From: Pseudomonas mangrovi
GTDB lineage: Bacteria; Pseudomonadota; Gammaproteobacteria; Pseudomonadales; Pseudomonadaceae
NCBI RefSeq assembly: GCF_003052585.1
Contig: NZ_QASN01000007.1
Span: forward strand, 1 to 64,000
Length of the DNA stretch: 64,000 nt
Direction of reading: 5' to 3'
Shown here: one piece after another, positions 17,431 to 25,679 of the stretch
How the letters are laid out: the number at the start of each line of letters is the position of its first letter
How positions within the stretch are numbered: the first letter of the stretch is position 1
Notes under the pieces: model-generated
Database searches by the model: none
What the model saw: only the letters and a program-made list of their open reading frames with translations
What the model was told of the DNA's origin: nothing
Translations under genes and position numbers: made by a program

Positions 17431-17898
17431 TCAGTCGACCTCGTCATCGCGCAGCACCCGCTGCCGCGGCTGGGCAGCGGGAAAGCGCGAGGACGCAAAG
17501 CGCACCACCAGGATCGCCACGGCGAGCAGCAGGATCGCGCCGGACACATAGACGACGCCCATGTCCGGGCGATGATGGTGCGACACGTCCGAAATCAGCA
17601 GGCGGGTCAGCGCGGTGATGGCCACGTAGATCAGAAAGCGCACCGGCATGTGGTTGGTCTTGAAGTAGATCCCGACCATCGCGCCCAGCTCCAGGTAGAT
17701 GAACAACAGCAGGATGTCGTCGACCGAAATCGAGCCCTTCTCCAGCATGCCGAGAAAGGCATCCACCCCCGCCCAGGCAGTAATCCCCCCGATACCGAAC
17801 AGCGCCAGATAGTGGAAGCTCTCGACCAGCAGATTGCCGAGCGACTCGGCCAGCCCGTGCATGCGATTGCGCAGTCCTTCGGCAAGATTGGTTTTCAC
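17431..17898 (-). CDS. psiE: PsiE family protein (phosphate-starvation-inducible)
   Basis: A ~155-residue inner-membrane protein with four transmembrane helices. The segment VRFLIYVAITALTRLLISDVSHH matches the conserved core of E. coli PsiE. PsiE responds to phosphate starvation there, but its molecular role is unknown. The GTG at 17898 is preferred because GGGGA lies upstream and the N-terminus then matches the family length; an upstream ATG would add 29 residues with many cysteines and no membrane pattern. The shared intergenic space with yebG includes a LexA box, 158 bases from this start. Confidence 0.82.
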   Translation of the reverse strand: MKTNLAEGLRNRMHGLAESLGNLLVESFHYLALFGIGGITAWAGVDAFLGMLEKGSISVDDILLLFIYLELGAMVGIYFKTNHMPVRFLIYVAITALTRLLISDVSHHHRPDMGVVYVSGAILLLAVAILVVRFASSRFPAAQPRQRVLRDDEVD

Positions 17899-18055
17899 TG
17901 TTGATTCCCCATTGAGTTGAAAGCAGTCTGGACAGCTCAGACCACAGAGCAAGCGAAACGCTCTGCACCGGGCTTTCGAGAGCATACCCAGAGCAGATGA
18001 CGCTGCTTGATGGTGGTTTCACTGCGGGGCTGGGCAACTCGGCAGACGCCGCTTA

Positions 18056-18075
18056 TACTGTACGGAAATACAGTA
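18056..18075 (+). promoter_or_regulatory. LexA (SOS) box of yebG
   Basis: A perfect TACTGT-N8-ACAGTA palindrome, which fits the CTGT-N8-ACAG LexA consensus with extended symmetry. The sequence TATACT at 18054-18059 could be the -10 element, so bound LexA would block RNA polymerase directly. The box ends 30 bases before the yebG start codon. Confidence 0.9.
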
Positions 18076-18105
18076 TCAACCCGATGGGAAGGCAGAGGTG
18101 AATGA

Positions 18106-18363
18106 ATGGCCGTCGAAGTGGTGTATCGCAGCAGCCGGGATCCGGAGCGCCTGTTCATGGATAAGGCCGAGGCGGATCGTCATGACAAGATGCTCGAGCT
18201 GGCCGAGCGCCTGAGTTCGGCTCTGCACAGGGCGGTTCCGTCGCTGAGCGATGAACAGGGCGAGGAGCTGGGCATATTCATGGCCCGCCACCGCGACGTC
18301 TTTGCCCGCGCCTTCAAGAGCCAGCCCGACGCGCTCGACGAACTCGGCGCCAGCGCAGAGTAA
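18106..18363 (+). CDS. yebG: YebG family SOS-response protein
   Basis: An 85-residue protein starting MAVEVVYRSSRDPERLFMDK, matching YebG: the MAVEV start, the DKMLELAERL helix and the acidic C-terminus. In E. coli yebG is induced by DNA damage through LexA, and the protein's activity is not established. The LexA box directly upstream confirms SOS control here. AGAGGTGA precedes the ATG. A strong intrinsic terminator follows 14 bases after the stop, so this is a single-gene unit. Confidence 0.9.
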   Translation: MAVEVVYRSSRDPERLFMDKAEADRHDKMLELAERLSSALHRAVPSLSDEQGEELGIFMARHRDVFARAFKSQPDALDELGASAE

Positions 18364-18377
18364 GAACATCCCCTTGG

Positions 18378-18409
18378 CCCGGGCCGACTTCTTCGGCCCG
18401 GGTCTTTTT
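18378..18409 (+). terminator. Intrinsic terminator of yebG
   Basis: A 10-bp perfect GC stem (CCCGGGCCGA / TCGGCCCGGG) with a 5-base loop, followed by TCTTTTTATTT. This is a textbook Rho-independent terminator. Confidence 0.93.
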
Positions 18410-18596
18410 ATTTGCGGTTTTGCGGCGGGCAAAGCGCCCCCACGGTTCGAGCACGAGTGCCTGCAGGCGCGGCGACACGCTGATCAGCGCAGACTGCGCA
18501 TGCTTCGAGCACTGCGTGGGAAATTCGGATCTGCGGGATGCGCCAGCGGCCCACGGCACGCTGGACTGTCTTTGCGTTAGCAGCAGTAGGTTGCAG

Positions 18597-18627
18597 CCGC
18601 CCTGCTCCGGCACTGCCGGGAGGGCGG
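18597..18627 (-). terminator. Hairpin downstream of the FHA gene, possible terminator
   Basis: A two-part stem, CCGCCCT/AGGGCGG outside and CCGGCA/TGCCGG inside, begins 7 bases after the FHA stop codon on the minus strand. There is no T-run, so it may serve as a 3'-end barrier rather than a strong terminator. Confidence 0.5.
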
Positions 18628-18634
18628 TATTCGT

Positions 18635-19489
18635 TCAGAGCAGAACGACGGCTGCGACGACCACCGCAACGACCAGCAGCGCACCGACCATCAGTGGAAT
18701 CAGCATCGTCGAGCCAGCGGCGCGCTGCGGTACCGCGGCGGGTTCGGGCTGCTGGGCGGCATGCAGCGGATTGGCAGCGCCGGCGCGGCCACTGGGCTTC
18801 TCCGCCGGTTTCTGCGCGGCTGCGGGCAGGTCGGCAACGCGCATGAAGCGAGTCGCGTCTTCCTGTACTTCTTCGCGCACGTCCACCTTCGGGCCGATCA
18901 CCATCAGAGTGACCGAACCCATGCGCAGCTGATCGCCCGACTGCAGCACGGCGGTCGAGACCTTCTGATGATTGACGAAGACGCCGTTGGCAGAGGCCAG
19001 GTCCTTGATCTCGAGTACATCGTTCTTCAGAAAGAACTCACAGTGCCGGCGCGACAGCTCGATATCACTGAAGCACAGCTCGCATTTGACCGAGCGGCCG
19101 AAGGTCATCGAGCCGGTGATGGGAAACTTGCGGCCCTCGTGCTCGCCCTGCATGACCTGCAGTGACCAGCGCGCCGGCGGGGAAGCGAGTTTGAGGTTGC
19201 TGCGTGCCGGGTCGACCAGCTGCAGCTCGCGACCGCCGATACGGACCTTGTCGCCATCGCGCAGCTGGAAATTGCCCGAGATGCGCTCGCCGTTGACGAA
19301 GGTGCCGCTCTCGCTCAGACAGTCGCTGAGGTAGTAGTGGCCATTCTCCTGACGGATCTCGGCATGTTTGGCCGAAACGCCGGGATACTCCAGCACCAGA
19401 TCGTTGTCCGCCCCACTACCGATGCCGAAACGCTCGGCGGCCAGCCAGACCGGGGCCTGATGGTTATCACTGAAATGAATCCTGAGCAT
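18635..19489 (-). CDS. Double FHA-domain membrane-anchored protein
   Basis: A 284-residue protein with two forkhead-associated domains, which bind phosphothreonine. The first spans ~residues 20-90 (FGIGSGADNDLVL, then SAKHAEIR, then LSESGTFVNG). The second spans ~125-200 (FGRSVKCELCF, then LSRRHCEFF, then ASANGVFVNHQKV). A low-complexity Ala/Pro linker leads to a C-terminal transmembrane segment (residues ~262-284), so the FHA modules are cytoplasmic. The start at 19489 has AAGGTG upstream. The same-strand kinase and PP2C phosphatase are the natural writer and eraser, so this protein is probably their phospho-dependent reader. Confidence 0.88.
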   Translation of the reverse strand: MLRIHFSDNHQAPVWLAAERFGIGSGADNDLVLEYPGVSAKHAEIRQENGHYYLSDCLSESGTFVNGERISGNFQLRDGDKVRIGGRELQLVDPARSNLKLASPPARWSLQVMQGEHEGRKFPITGSMTFGRSVKCELCFSDIELSRRHCEFFLKNDVLEIKDLASANGVFVNHQKVSTAVLQSGDQLRMGSVTLMVIGPKVDVREEVQEDATRFMRVADLPAAAQKPAEKPSGRAGAANPLHAAQQPEPAAVPQRAAGSTMLIPLMVGALLVVAVVVAAVVLL

Positions 19490-19656
19490 CTCGATGGCAC
19501 CTTGACTGCAGTGGTTGGTAGGACAGCGTTGACGGCCTCGCATCTTCGGCGCGAGTAGGCCTCAAGTGCAACTCCAACAGCCTTGATGGTCAAGTGTCGC
19601 GCCACCCGGGCGTTGAAATCGCTGATGTTCGATCCGGGCCAGTCCTGGCACTGCCC

Positions 19657-21207
19657 TCAACGAAACACCTCATTCCATATCTGTTTGACCGAGTTGCGCA
19701 CCTCGCGGACCTGGCTGGCCGGTCTCCGGGGCTGACTTTCGGCTCGTCGCCTGGCCGCCTCGAAGGCAGCCACCCGGCGCGCGTGCTCCTGGCGTTTGAC
19801 CAGCAGTGCGGGATTTTCCGGTTCGACCTCCAGGCCGCGTTCGATCAACTCCAGCGCCTGGGTGTAGTCGTAGCGCGAGTAGGCCCCCTCGCTCATGTCG
19901 GCATAACGCTGGGCAATCTTGCCCAGGCCGATCAGCGCCCGAGGGTCATTCGGCTCCCAGCCGAGCACCTGGCGGTAGTAGTAGACCGCGCCGTCGTCCT
20001 CGGGTAACAACAGCTTGTCTTCGGCGAAACGCTGTTCGGCCAGGGTCAGGTAACCCTCGATGCGCGCGCGCAGCACACGCTTCAGCCCGTCGAGCGCCTG
20101 CACGTTGCCCTCATCCAGCGCCAGCGCGCGGCGGAAATAGTAGTCGGCGTTGTCCTGCTCCGGCTGCAGCAGCCGGCCCTCCTGCAGGCTCAGCTCGCCC
20201 TGCACCAGCACCTCGGCCAGGGTTTCGCGCTGATGGGTGAAATACGAGGAGATCGCCACCGCCACCGCCAGCAGCACGCCAAACAGCGCCCCCACCGCCA
20301 GCAGCGGCGTGCGCAGTCGATCACTGCGCCGACGTTGCGGAAGCGCGGCAGGAGGCACTGCCGCAGCGGCGAACGGAGTACTGCGCAACTGGGTCGCGTC
20401 CGGATCGCTGGCGCCCAGCCCGATCAGGTCCTGCAGCAGCTCGTGGCAGTCGGGATAGCGCGCCTGCGGCTCCTTGGCGAGCATGCGCTCGAGCAACGGC
20501 TGGTACACCCCCAGGCTGCCGGGCAGACGTGGCACATCCATCTGCAGATGCTGCATCACGCTGTCGGTGTAGCTGGCGCCGCGAAACGGGTTGCTCCCGG
20601 TCAGCAGCTCGAGCAGCGTGACGCCGAGGCTGTAGATATCGGTGCGCGCGTCCAGCGGCAGGCAGCGCGCCTGTTCCGGGCTGCTGTAGGCCGGGCTGCC
20701 GACGGCGATACCGGCGTGGGTGAGGTCACTGTCGATCTCCAGTGCTTTGGCTACGCCGAAATCGGTGATCACCACGCTGCCATCCTCCCGAAAGAGGATG
20801 TTCGCCGGTTTGATATCGCGATGAATCAGGCCCTTGTCGTGGACTACCGCCAGGCCGCTGGCGATCTGGCGGGCGATGTTCAGCGCACGCAGCGGTTCGA
20901 ATACTTCGCCACGGTGCTGCGCCAGATCGCCCCCCGCCAGGTATTCCATGGCCAGGTAGTAGCGACCATCAGGCAGGCGGTCGACATCGTGGATGGTGAT
21001 GATTCCCGGATGTCGCAGGGACGCAACGATGTGCGCCTCCTTGACGAAGCGCTCGCTGAAGCTCTCGTCCGCGTCGGCGTGCAGTACCTTGATCGCCACC
21101 TTGCGCTGCAGGGATTCCTGTGTGGCCAGGTAGACGTCGGCCATTCCGCCTTTGCCCAACCGGCGGTGCACCGTATAACCGGGTATCTCGAGCACGCTGT
21201 CGTTCAT
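19657..21207 (-). CDS. Serine/threonine protein kinase with C-terminal TPR-like repeats
   Basis: A ~516-residue Hanks-type kinase. It has the glycine loop LGKGGMADVYLA, catalytic lysine in VAIKVL, HRDIKPANIL and DFGVAK, with SPEQAR in the activation segment. One transmembrane helix (about residues 300-322) separates the cytoplasmic kinase from a C-terminal ~190-residue region. That region carries at least two repeats of about 60 residues (LLxPExDxAxYYYR, then ALxGL), TPR-like in pattern and on the far side of the membrane. The ATG at 21207 lies 7 bases after the phosphatase stop; an ATG five codons upstream is possible. This differs from PpkA (vWA domain) and from short Stk1-type kinases. Confidence 0.9.
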   Translation of the reverse strand: MNDSVLEIPGYTVHRRLGKGGMADVYLATQESLQRKVAIKVLHADADESFSERFVKEAHIVASLRHPGIITIHDVDRLPDGRYYLAMEYLAGGDLAQHRGEVFEPLRALNIARQIASGLAVVHDKGLIHRDIKPANILFREDGSVVITDFGVAKALEIDSDLTHAGIAVGSPAYSSPEQARCLPLDARTDIYSLGVTLLELLTGSNPFRGASYTDSVMQHLQMDVPRLPGSLGVYQPLLERMLAKEPQARYPDCHELLQDLIGLGASDPDATQLRSTPFAAAAVPPAALPQRRRSDRLRTPLLAVGALFGVLLAVAVAISSYFTHQRETLAEVLVQGELSLQEGRLLQPEQDNADYYFRRALALDEGNVQALDGLKRVLRARIEGYLTLAEQRFAEDKLLLPEDDGAVYYYRQVLGWEPNDPRALIGLGKIAQRYADMSEGAYSRYDYTQALELIERGLEVEPENPALLVKRQEHARRVAAFEAARRRAESQPRRPASQVREVRNSVKQIWNEVFR

Positions 21208-21214
21208 TGCCAAT

Positions 21215-22024
21215 CTATGCATTGCGGGAAGGGGGAACGCGCTTGCCGAACAGGCGGCGCAGCAGGCCAGGCCGCGGTTGCGCCGCGTCTGTCTCATGCG
21301 GCGCCGAGCGGCCGAGCACTATGCAGGAGATATTGTCGCGGCCACCATGGCTATTGGCCAGCGCCACGAGCGACTCGACCAATTCCACCAGAGTACCGGC
21401 GCGAGTGCAGAGTTCCCGGATCTGCTCGTCCTCCAGCTCGCCGGTCAGACCGTCGCTACACAGCAGCAGCAGCTCGCCGGGTGCCAGCTGCAACTCGACG
21501 CTCTCGACCTCGAGGGCCTGGTCGTCACGTCCCAGACATTGCAGGATCACGTTGCGCCGCGGGTGGTGACGAGCCTCCTGCGCACTCAGCTCACCGGCAT
21601 CGACCATCGACTGCACCCAGCTCTGGTCATGGCTGAGCTGCTCGATGCCGCTGCGGCCGATCCGGTACGCGCGACTGTCGCCGACCCAGGCCAGTTCGCA
21701 GCGCTCGGCGTGGAAATGCACAGCAACCAGGGTCGTGCCCATGCCTTCCACCGCAGCGTTGGCTGCCACCTCTGCAAGAATCGCCTGGTTCGCCTGATGC
21801 ACCGCCTCGACCAACGCCATGCCGTCAGCCATCACCCGCTCCAGCGCAGCCAGCGCAGTGGCACTGGCGAGGTCGCCACGACTATGGCCGCCCATGCCGT
21901 CGGCGACCGCCCAGAGGCCGAGATCGGGGCGGCAGAGCACGGCATCTTCGTTATTGCTGCGCACCTGGCCCGCAACGCTCAGGGCGGCATACTCGAGGTC
22001 CTGCGACTGTGACTGGGGGGGCAT
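21215..22024 (-). CDS. PP2C-type serine/threonine phosphatase
   Basis: A 269-residue PPM-family phosphatase that removes phosphate from Ser/Thr with two Mn/Mg ions. Metal and core motifs are all present: NNEDAVL, VADGMGGH, GMGTTLVAV, WVGDSRAY, LLLCSDGLTGEL and HGGRDNISCIV. It resembles PppA, the partner of PpkA. It is the first gene of the phosphatase-kinase-FHA group. No type VI secretion structural gene is nearby, so it should not be called a T6SS gene from context. The C-terminal ~25 residues are basic and variable. Confidence 0.9.
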   Translation of the reverse strand: MPPQSQSQDLEYAALSVAGQVRSNNEDAVLCRPDLGLWAVADGMGGHSRGDLASATALAALERVMADGMALVEAVHQANQAILAEVAANAAVEGMGTTLVAVHFHAERCELAWVGDSRAYRIGRSGIEQLSHDQSWVQSMVDAGELSAQEARHHPRRNVILQCLGRDDQALEVESVELQLAPGELLLLCSDGLTGELEDEQIRELCTRAGTLVELVESLVALANSHGGRDNISCIVLGRSAPHETDAAQPRPGLLRRLFGKRVPPSRNA

Positions 22025-22124
22025 GACGGGCTGCCGTGCAAAGGTTTAAGGGGGCTGGCAACAGGGCCGCCGATGTTGCGCCGAGGTTACTGCAAAAGCA
22101 TTCGTTCGGCCGCAGATCAGCTCA

Positions 22125-23030
22125 CTATTCTGACGCCGAGGGCCGTTTCATCGGCAGCAGCGGCGGCACGTCGGCACGCATTCGATAGTAGGCGGCAATC
22201 TTCTCGGCGTAGACGTTGTAGGTAGTCTCCGGCATGTACCGGCGATACAGCTCGAGCATCGGCTGCGGTCGCCGCGACAGCTCACGGATCGCCTGATCCA
22301 GGCGCCCGGCCATGCGCAGGCCCCATTCGCTACGGGTGCAGTAGATGCCGCTTTCGACCAGTGCCAGGCTTTCCTGCAACGGCACGGCAATCAGTGGCTG
22401 CTGCAACCGCGAGTCGCCGGTCATTCTGTTGATGATGGTGCCGAATTCGAAGCTGTAGTCCAGTCGGCCTACGCTGACCATCAACGGCAGGTTCTCGCCT
22501 CCGCTGGCACCGCCCACCCACTCCAGGCGCCCGGACTCCAGGCCACCGTGCAGCAGCTCGAGAATCTCCTCGGGGTAGGTTCGCGAAGTGGATAGCCCGC
22601 CGAGAAGATGGGGATCCTGCAGCAGCTCACGCAGCGAGACCCGCTCACCGTGCAACGGAAAGCGCTGCAGCTCGTCGCGACGGATGACCAGTTGAATCGG
22701 CGTGCTCACGGTGAAGGGCACGAAATGGCCGATGCGATCGGTATCAGCGCGACGAAAGAAAGGCGCGGCGCAGAAGTCCAAGCCCTGCGCCATGTCCTGC
22801 TGCAGACGTCGATAATTGGCGGCGCGATAGCTCGATTGCAGATCGGGCAGACGATCCTCGAGCAGGTGCAGGGCATCCAGCTGCATGCCGCGCACCGGCA
22901 CGCCATTTTCCAGCTCGACCACCCCCGGTAACGGCAGCAATGCCCAGGGCAGCGGCTCGGCGGGTGCATGAGTGCTCCAGCCGAGACCGGCCACTACCCA
23001 GATCGCCAGCGCCTTTGCCCATCCTCGCAT
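22125..23030 (-). CDS. Periplasmic substrate-binding-like protein (TIGR02285 type)
   Basis: A ~301-residue exported protein with a signal peptide (MRGWAKALAIWVVAGLGWST, cleavage near HAPAEP) and the two-lobe fold of family 3 solute-binding proteins. It fits the TIGR02285 group of Pseudomonas proteins. No ABC permease or ATPase genes are adjacent, so it may be an orphan binding protein or an extracytoplasmic sensor. The start at 23030 is chosen because it puts the signal peptide at the N-terminus. The nearest neighbour on the same strand is a hybrid sensor kinase, which could make it a signal-input partner; that is speculation. Confidence 0.75.
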   Translation of the reverse strand: MRGWAKALAIWVVAGLGWSTHAPAEPLPWALLPLPGVVELENGVPVRGMQLDALHLLEDRLPDLQSSYRAANYRRLQQDMAQGLDFCAAPFFRRADTDRIGHFVPFTVSTPIQLVIRRDELQRFPLHGERVSLRELLQDPHLLGGLSTSRTYPEEILELLHGGLESGRLEWVGGASGGENLPLMVSVGRLDYSFEFGTIINRMTGDSRLQQPLIAVPLQESLALVESGIYCTRSEWGLRMAGRLDQAIRELSRRPQPMLELYRRYMPETTYNVYAEKIAAYYRMRADVPPLLPMKRPSASE

Positions 23031-23174
23031 CACCTGCTCGCTCCCTTCGCAGCTGGCCCACAACAGTCGGACTCATCGCCGGAAAACCATGGCATTTTCG
23101 ACCCAAACCACAGCTCGCACCAGCGACCGGCGACAGAACGTGCAAATCCCGATCAATGCTGCCGGCCTGCTGCC

Positions 23175-25382
23175 TCAACCTGACGGCGGTGAGCGCTCCT
23201 GCAGCATCTGCCGCAATGCTTCCGCCAGCGTGGCCGCGCGATAGGGCTTGGCCAGCACCCTGAAGCCGAACTCCGCAGGTGCCCGTTCGCTGTAGCCGGT
23301 AGCCAGCAGGATCGGCAGACTCGGCTCCAGCGCGCGTACCGCCAGCGCCAGGCCGATGCCGTCCAGCGGGCCGGGCATGACGATGTCGGAGAACAGCAGG
23401 TCGAAGCGCTGGCCGGGTGCGACGCCTGGCTCCAGCGTTGCCTGAAACAGCGCCAGTGCCTGTTCGCCGCCGTGAGCGGTACAGACCTGGTAGCCCAGGC
23501 TCTCGAGCATGTCGGAAACAACTTCGAGCACATGCGGATCGTCGTCCACCACCAGGATCCGGGCACTGGGCAGCGACGGCTCGGTCAACTCGTCGACACT
23601 GCCTTCGGTAGTCAACGGCAGGTCGCTCAGCGGCAGACGGAGGATGATGCGGGTCCCGCTACCAGCCTCGCTCTCGATCCGCACGCTGCCACCACTGGCA
23701 CCGGCAAAACCATGCACCTGGGCCAGCCCGAGGCCAGTGCCCTTGCCCACTTCCTTGGTGGTGTAAAACGGGTCGAACGCCTTCTCGCGGACTTCCTCGC
23801 TCATCCCGCTGCCAGTATCGGCGACACACAGTTCGACGCTGTCCAGGGTCTGATCGGGGCGACACAGACTGATACGCACTTCACCGCCACCGGGCATGGC
23901 ATCGCGGGCATTGAGCACCAGATTCAGAACCGCCAGTTCGCACTGCAGCGGGTCCGCGAACACCGGCCAGGGCTGTTCCGGCAACTGGTAGCGCATCTGC
24001 ACACGGCTGGGCAGCGCACCGTCGAGCAGATCATGCATGCCCAGCAGCAACTCGCGCAGATCCAGCACCCGTGCTTCGGAAACCTGATTGCGGCCGAAGG
24101 TCATCAACTGCCGGGTCAACTTGCTGCCCCGCTCCACCGAACGCATACAGGCCTCCAGCGCACGTTGCGCGCGAGGCTCCTCTACCGAGCGCAACGCCAG
24201 TTGCAAGCCGACCGTCAGCGCCTGCAGCAGGTTGTTGAAATCATGCGCGATACCGCCGGTCAGGCGACCCAGGGCCTCGAGCTTCTGCGACTGCAGCAGT
24301 GCGCGCTGCGAACGTTCCACTTCCGCCACTGCCTCCGCCACCCGCGCGGCCATCTCCAGCTTGGCGCCCTGGATCTGTTCACTGGCCTGGGCCAGCACCC
24401 GGGCAGTGCGGTCGGTTTCGACCATGCCGGTGGGTACCGGGCTGATCATCTGGCCGCTGCCCATGGCCTGGGCTGCAGCATCGAGAATGCGCAACGGCAT
24501 GGAAATCTTGCGTCCCACCCAGTACGCCAGGGCGATGGCAATGGCCAGCAACCAGAACGCACCCAGGCTGGCGAAGAGCACCGCAAAGCCGGTACGGCGC
24601 TGCACTTCCAGTTTCGGCTGGGCGATTACCACGGTCCAGCGCGAGGAAGGCGCACGACTGAAATAACTGAACATACTGACGCCATCGCGCCCCACGGTCT
24701 CCTGAAAGCCTTCCTCCTGCGCCATCACCCGCCTGCGGAAGGAGTCACTGACCATGCTGCCGACATAGGTCGGCGCCTCATGCGTCCGCGCCACGATGCG
24801 ACCTTCACGGTCCAGCACCGTGCCCTGCCAACCCGGTGGCAGACGCTGAGTGGTGAGCAGCTCGCTGAGCTGCTGCGCCGAAGAGCTCATGTAGAGGTAG
24901 TAGCGCAACTGACCGTCGCGGATGACCGCACGGCGCACCGAGAAACTGTAGAGATCGCTGATGTTGGAGCGATACAGATTGCTCACGCTCTCGTCCGCCG
25001 AAGGCGGGTACGACAGACCACTGGAACGTTGTGGCAGGGGCTCGCCGAAAGGCTTGCGGGTGTTGAGCAACTGCTGCCCGTCGGGATCCACCAGAACCAC
25101 GCTGTTGTCCCAGGTGGGCGCGATCTGCCGCGCCTGCTGGTAGAACTCCAGCAGATCGCCACGGCTAAGCGCTGGCGACGTCGCCAGGGTTGCGACCATC
25201 GCCTCGCGCCGGGAAATATCCTTGTCCAGCGCCAGCGACAGGGCCCGCGTGGCTTCGCGCATACTGCGTTCCACCTCGGCGCCCTGATCTTCGTACACAT
25301 AGGAGATGGCGAAGGAAGCAGCCAACAGCGTAGGTGTGAGTACCGCAAGAACGAGCAGGATCAGCTTGGAACGGATCGACAC
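23175..25382 (-). CDS. Hybrid sensor histidine kinase / response regulator with periplasmic Cache domain
   Basis: A ~735-residue inner-membrane kinase. TM1 (residues ~5-27), a ~240-residue periplasmic dCache-like sensor and TM2 (~264-291) are followed by a linker and a HisKA domain with the phospho-accepting His in GGIAHDFNNLL. The HATPase has NLVLNARDAMP, DTGSGM and GTGLGLAQV. A C-terminal receiver starts near 600 (ILVVDDDPHVLEVV, Asp in LLFSDIVMP, KPYR). The start is uncertain: GTG 25382 gives the family-typical SIRSKLILLVLAVL beginning, and an ATG at 25483 would add ~34 residues. There is no output domain, so a separate regulator or phosphotransfer protein is needed. The gene is divergent from a diguanylate cyclase. 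Confidence 0.88.
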   Translation of the reverse strand: MSIRSKLILLVLAVLTPTLLAASFAISYVYEDQGAEVERSMREATRALSLALDKDISRREAMVATLATSPALSRGDLLEFYQQARQIAPTWDNSVVLVDPDGQQLLNTRKPFGEPLPQRSSGLSYPPSADESVSNLYRSNISDLYSFSVRRAVIRDGQLRYYLYMSSSAQQLSELLTTQRLPPGWQGTVLDREGRIVARTHEAPTYVGSMVSDSFRRRVMAQEEGFQETVGRDGVSMFSYFSRAPSSRWTVVIAQPKLEVQRRTGFAVLFASLGAFWLLAIAIALAYWVGRKISMPLRILDAAAQAMGSGQMISPVPTGMVETDRTARVLAQASEQIQGAKLEMAARVAEAVAEVERSQRALLQSQKLEALGRLTGGIAHDFNNLLQALTVGLQLALRSVEEPRAQRALEACMRSVERGSKLTRQLMTFGRNQVSEARVLDLRELLLGMHDLLDGALPSRVQMRYQLPEQPWPVFADPLQCELAVLNLVLNARDAMPGGGEVRISLCRPDQTLDSVELCVADTGSGMSEEVREKAFDPFYTTKEVGKGTGLGLAQVHGFAGASGGSVRIESEAGSGTRIILRLPLSDLPLTTEGSVDELTEPSLPSARILVVDDDPHVLEVVSDMLESLGYQVCTAHGGEQALALFQATLEPGVAPGQRFDLLFSDIVMPGPLDGIGLALAVRALEPSLPILLATGYSERAPAEFGFRVLAKPYRAATLAEALRQMLQERSPPSG

Positions 25383-25679
25383 GATAAACAGACCAAAGCA
25401 GAACCCGAAGGTCGGGTAACAGTGATCTGGAGGGTAGCACAGCGAACTCCGGCATCGAGCGACGGCCAGCACAGCTGCGACATTCATCCGAGCCACACCT
25501 GTTCCACCGCCGAGCCGTGGTCTGACAATGGCACCAGCCTGCAAAATCGACCGTGAAAATGCACACCAGCCGTCCCGGCTCGGCGAGGCCAGAGTGGCCG
25601 TTGGATCATGCATATTCGCTAAGCTCGATATCGACTGACAGTGCAACTTCGTGTTCCCCGTCCACCCATGGGAAATGGC

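Noticed and set aside
18635..22024. Type VI secretion cluster
   Set aside because: The kinase, phosphatase and FHA genes look like T6SS regulators, but no structural or effector gene of T6SS is in the window.
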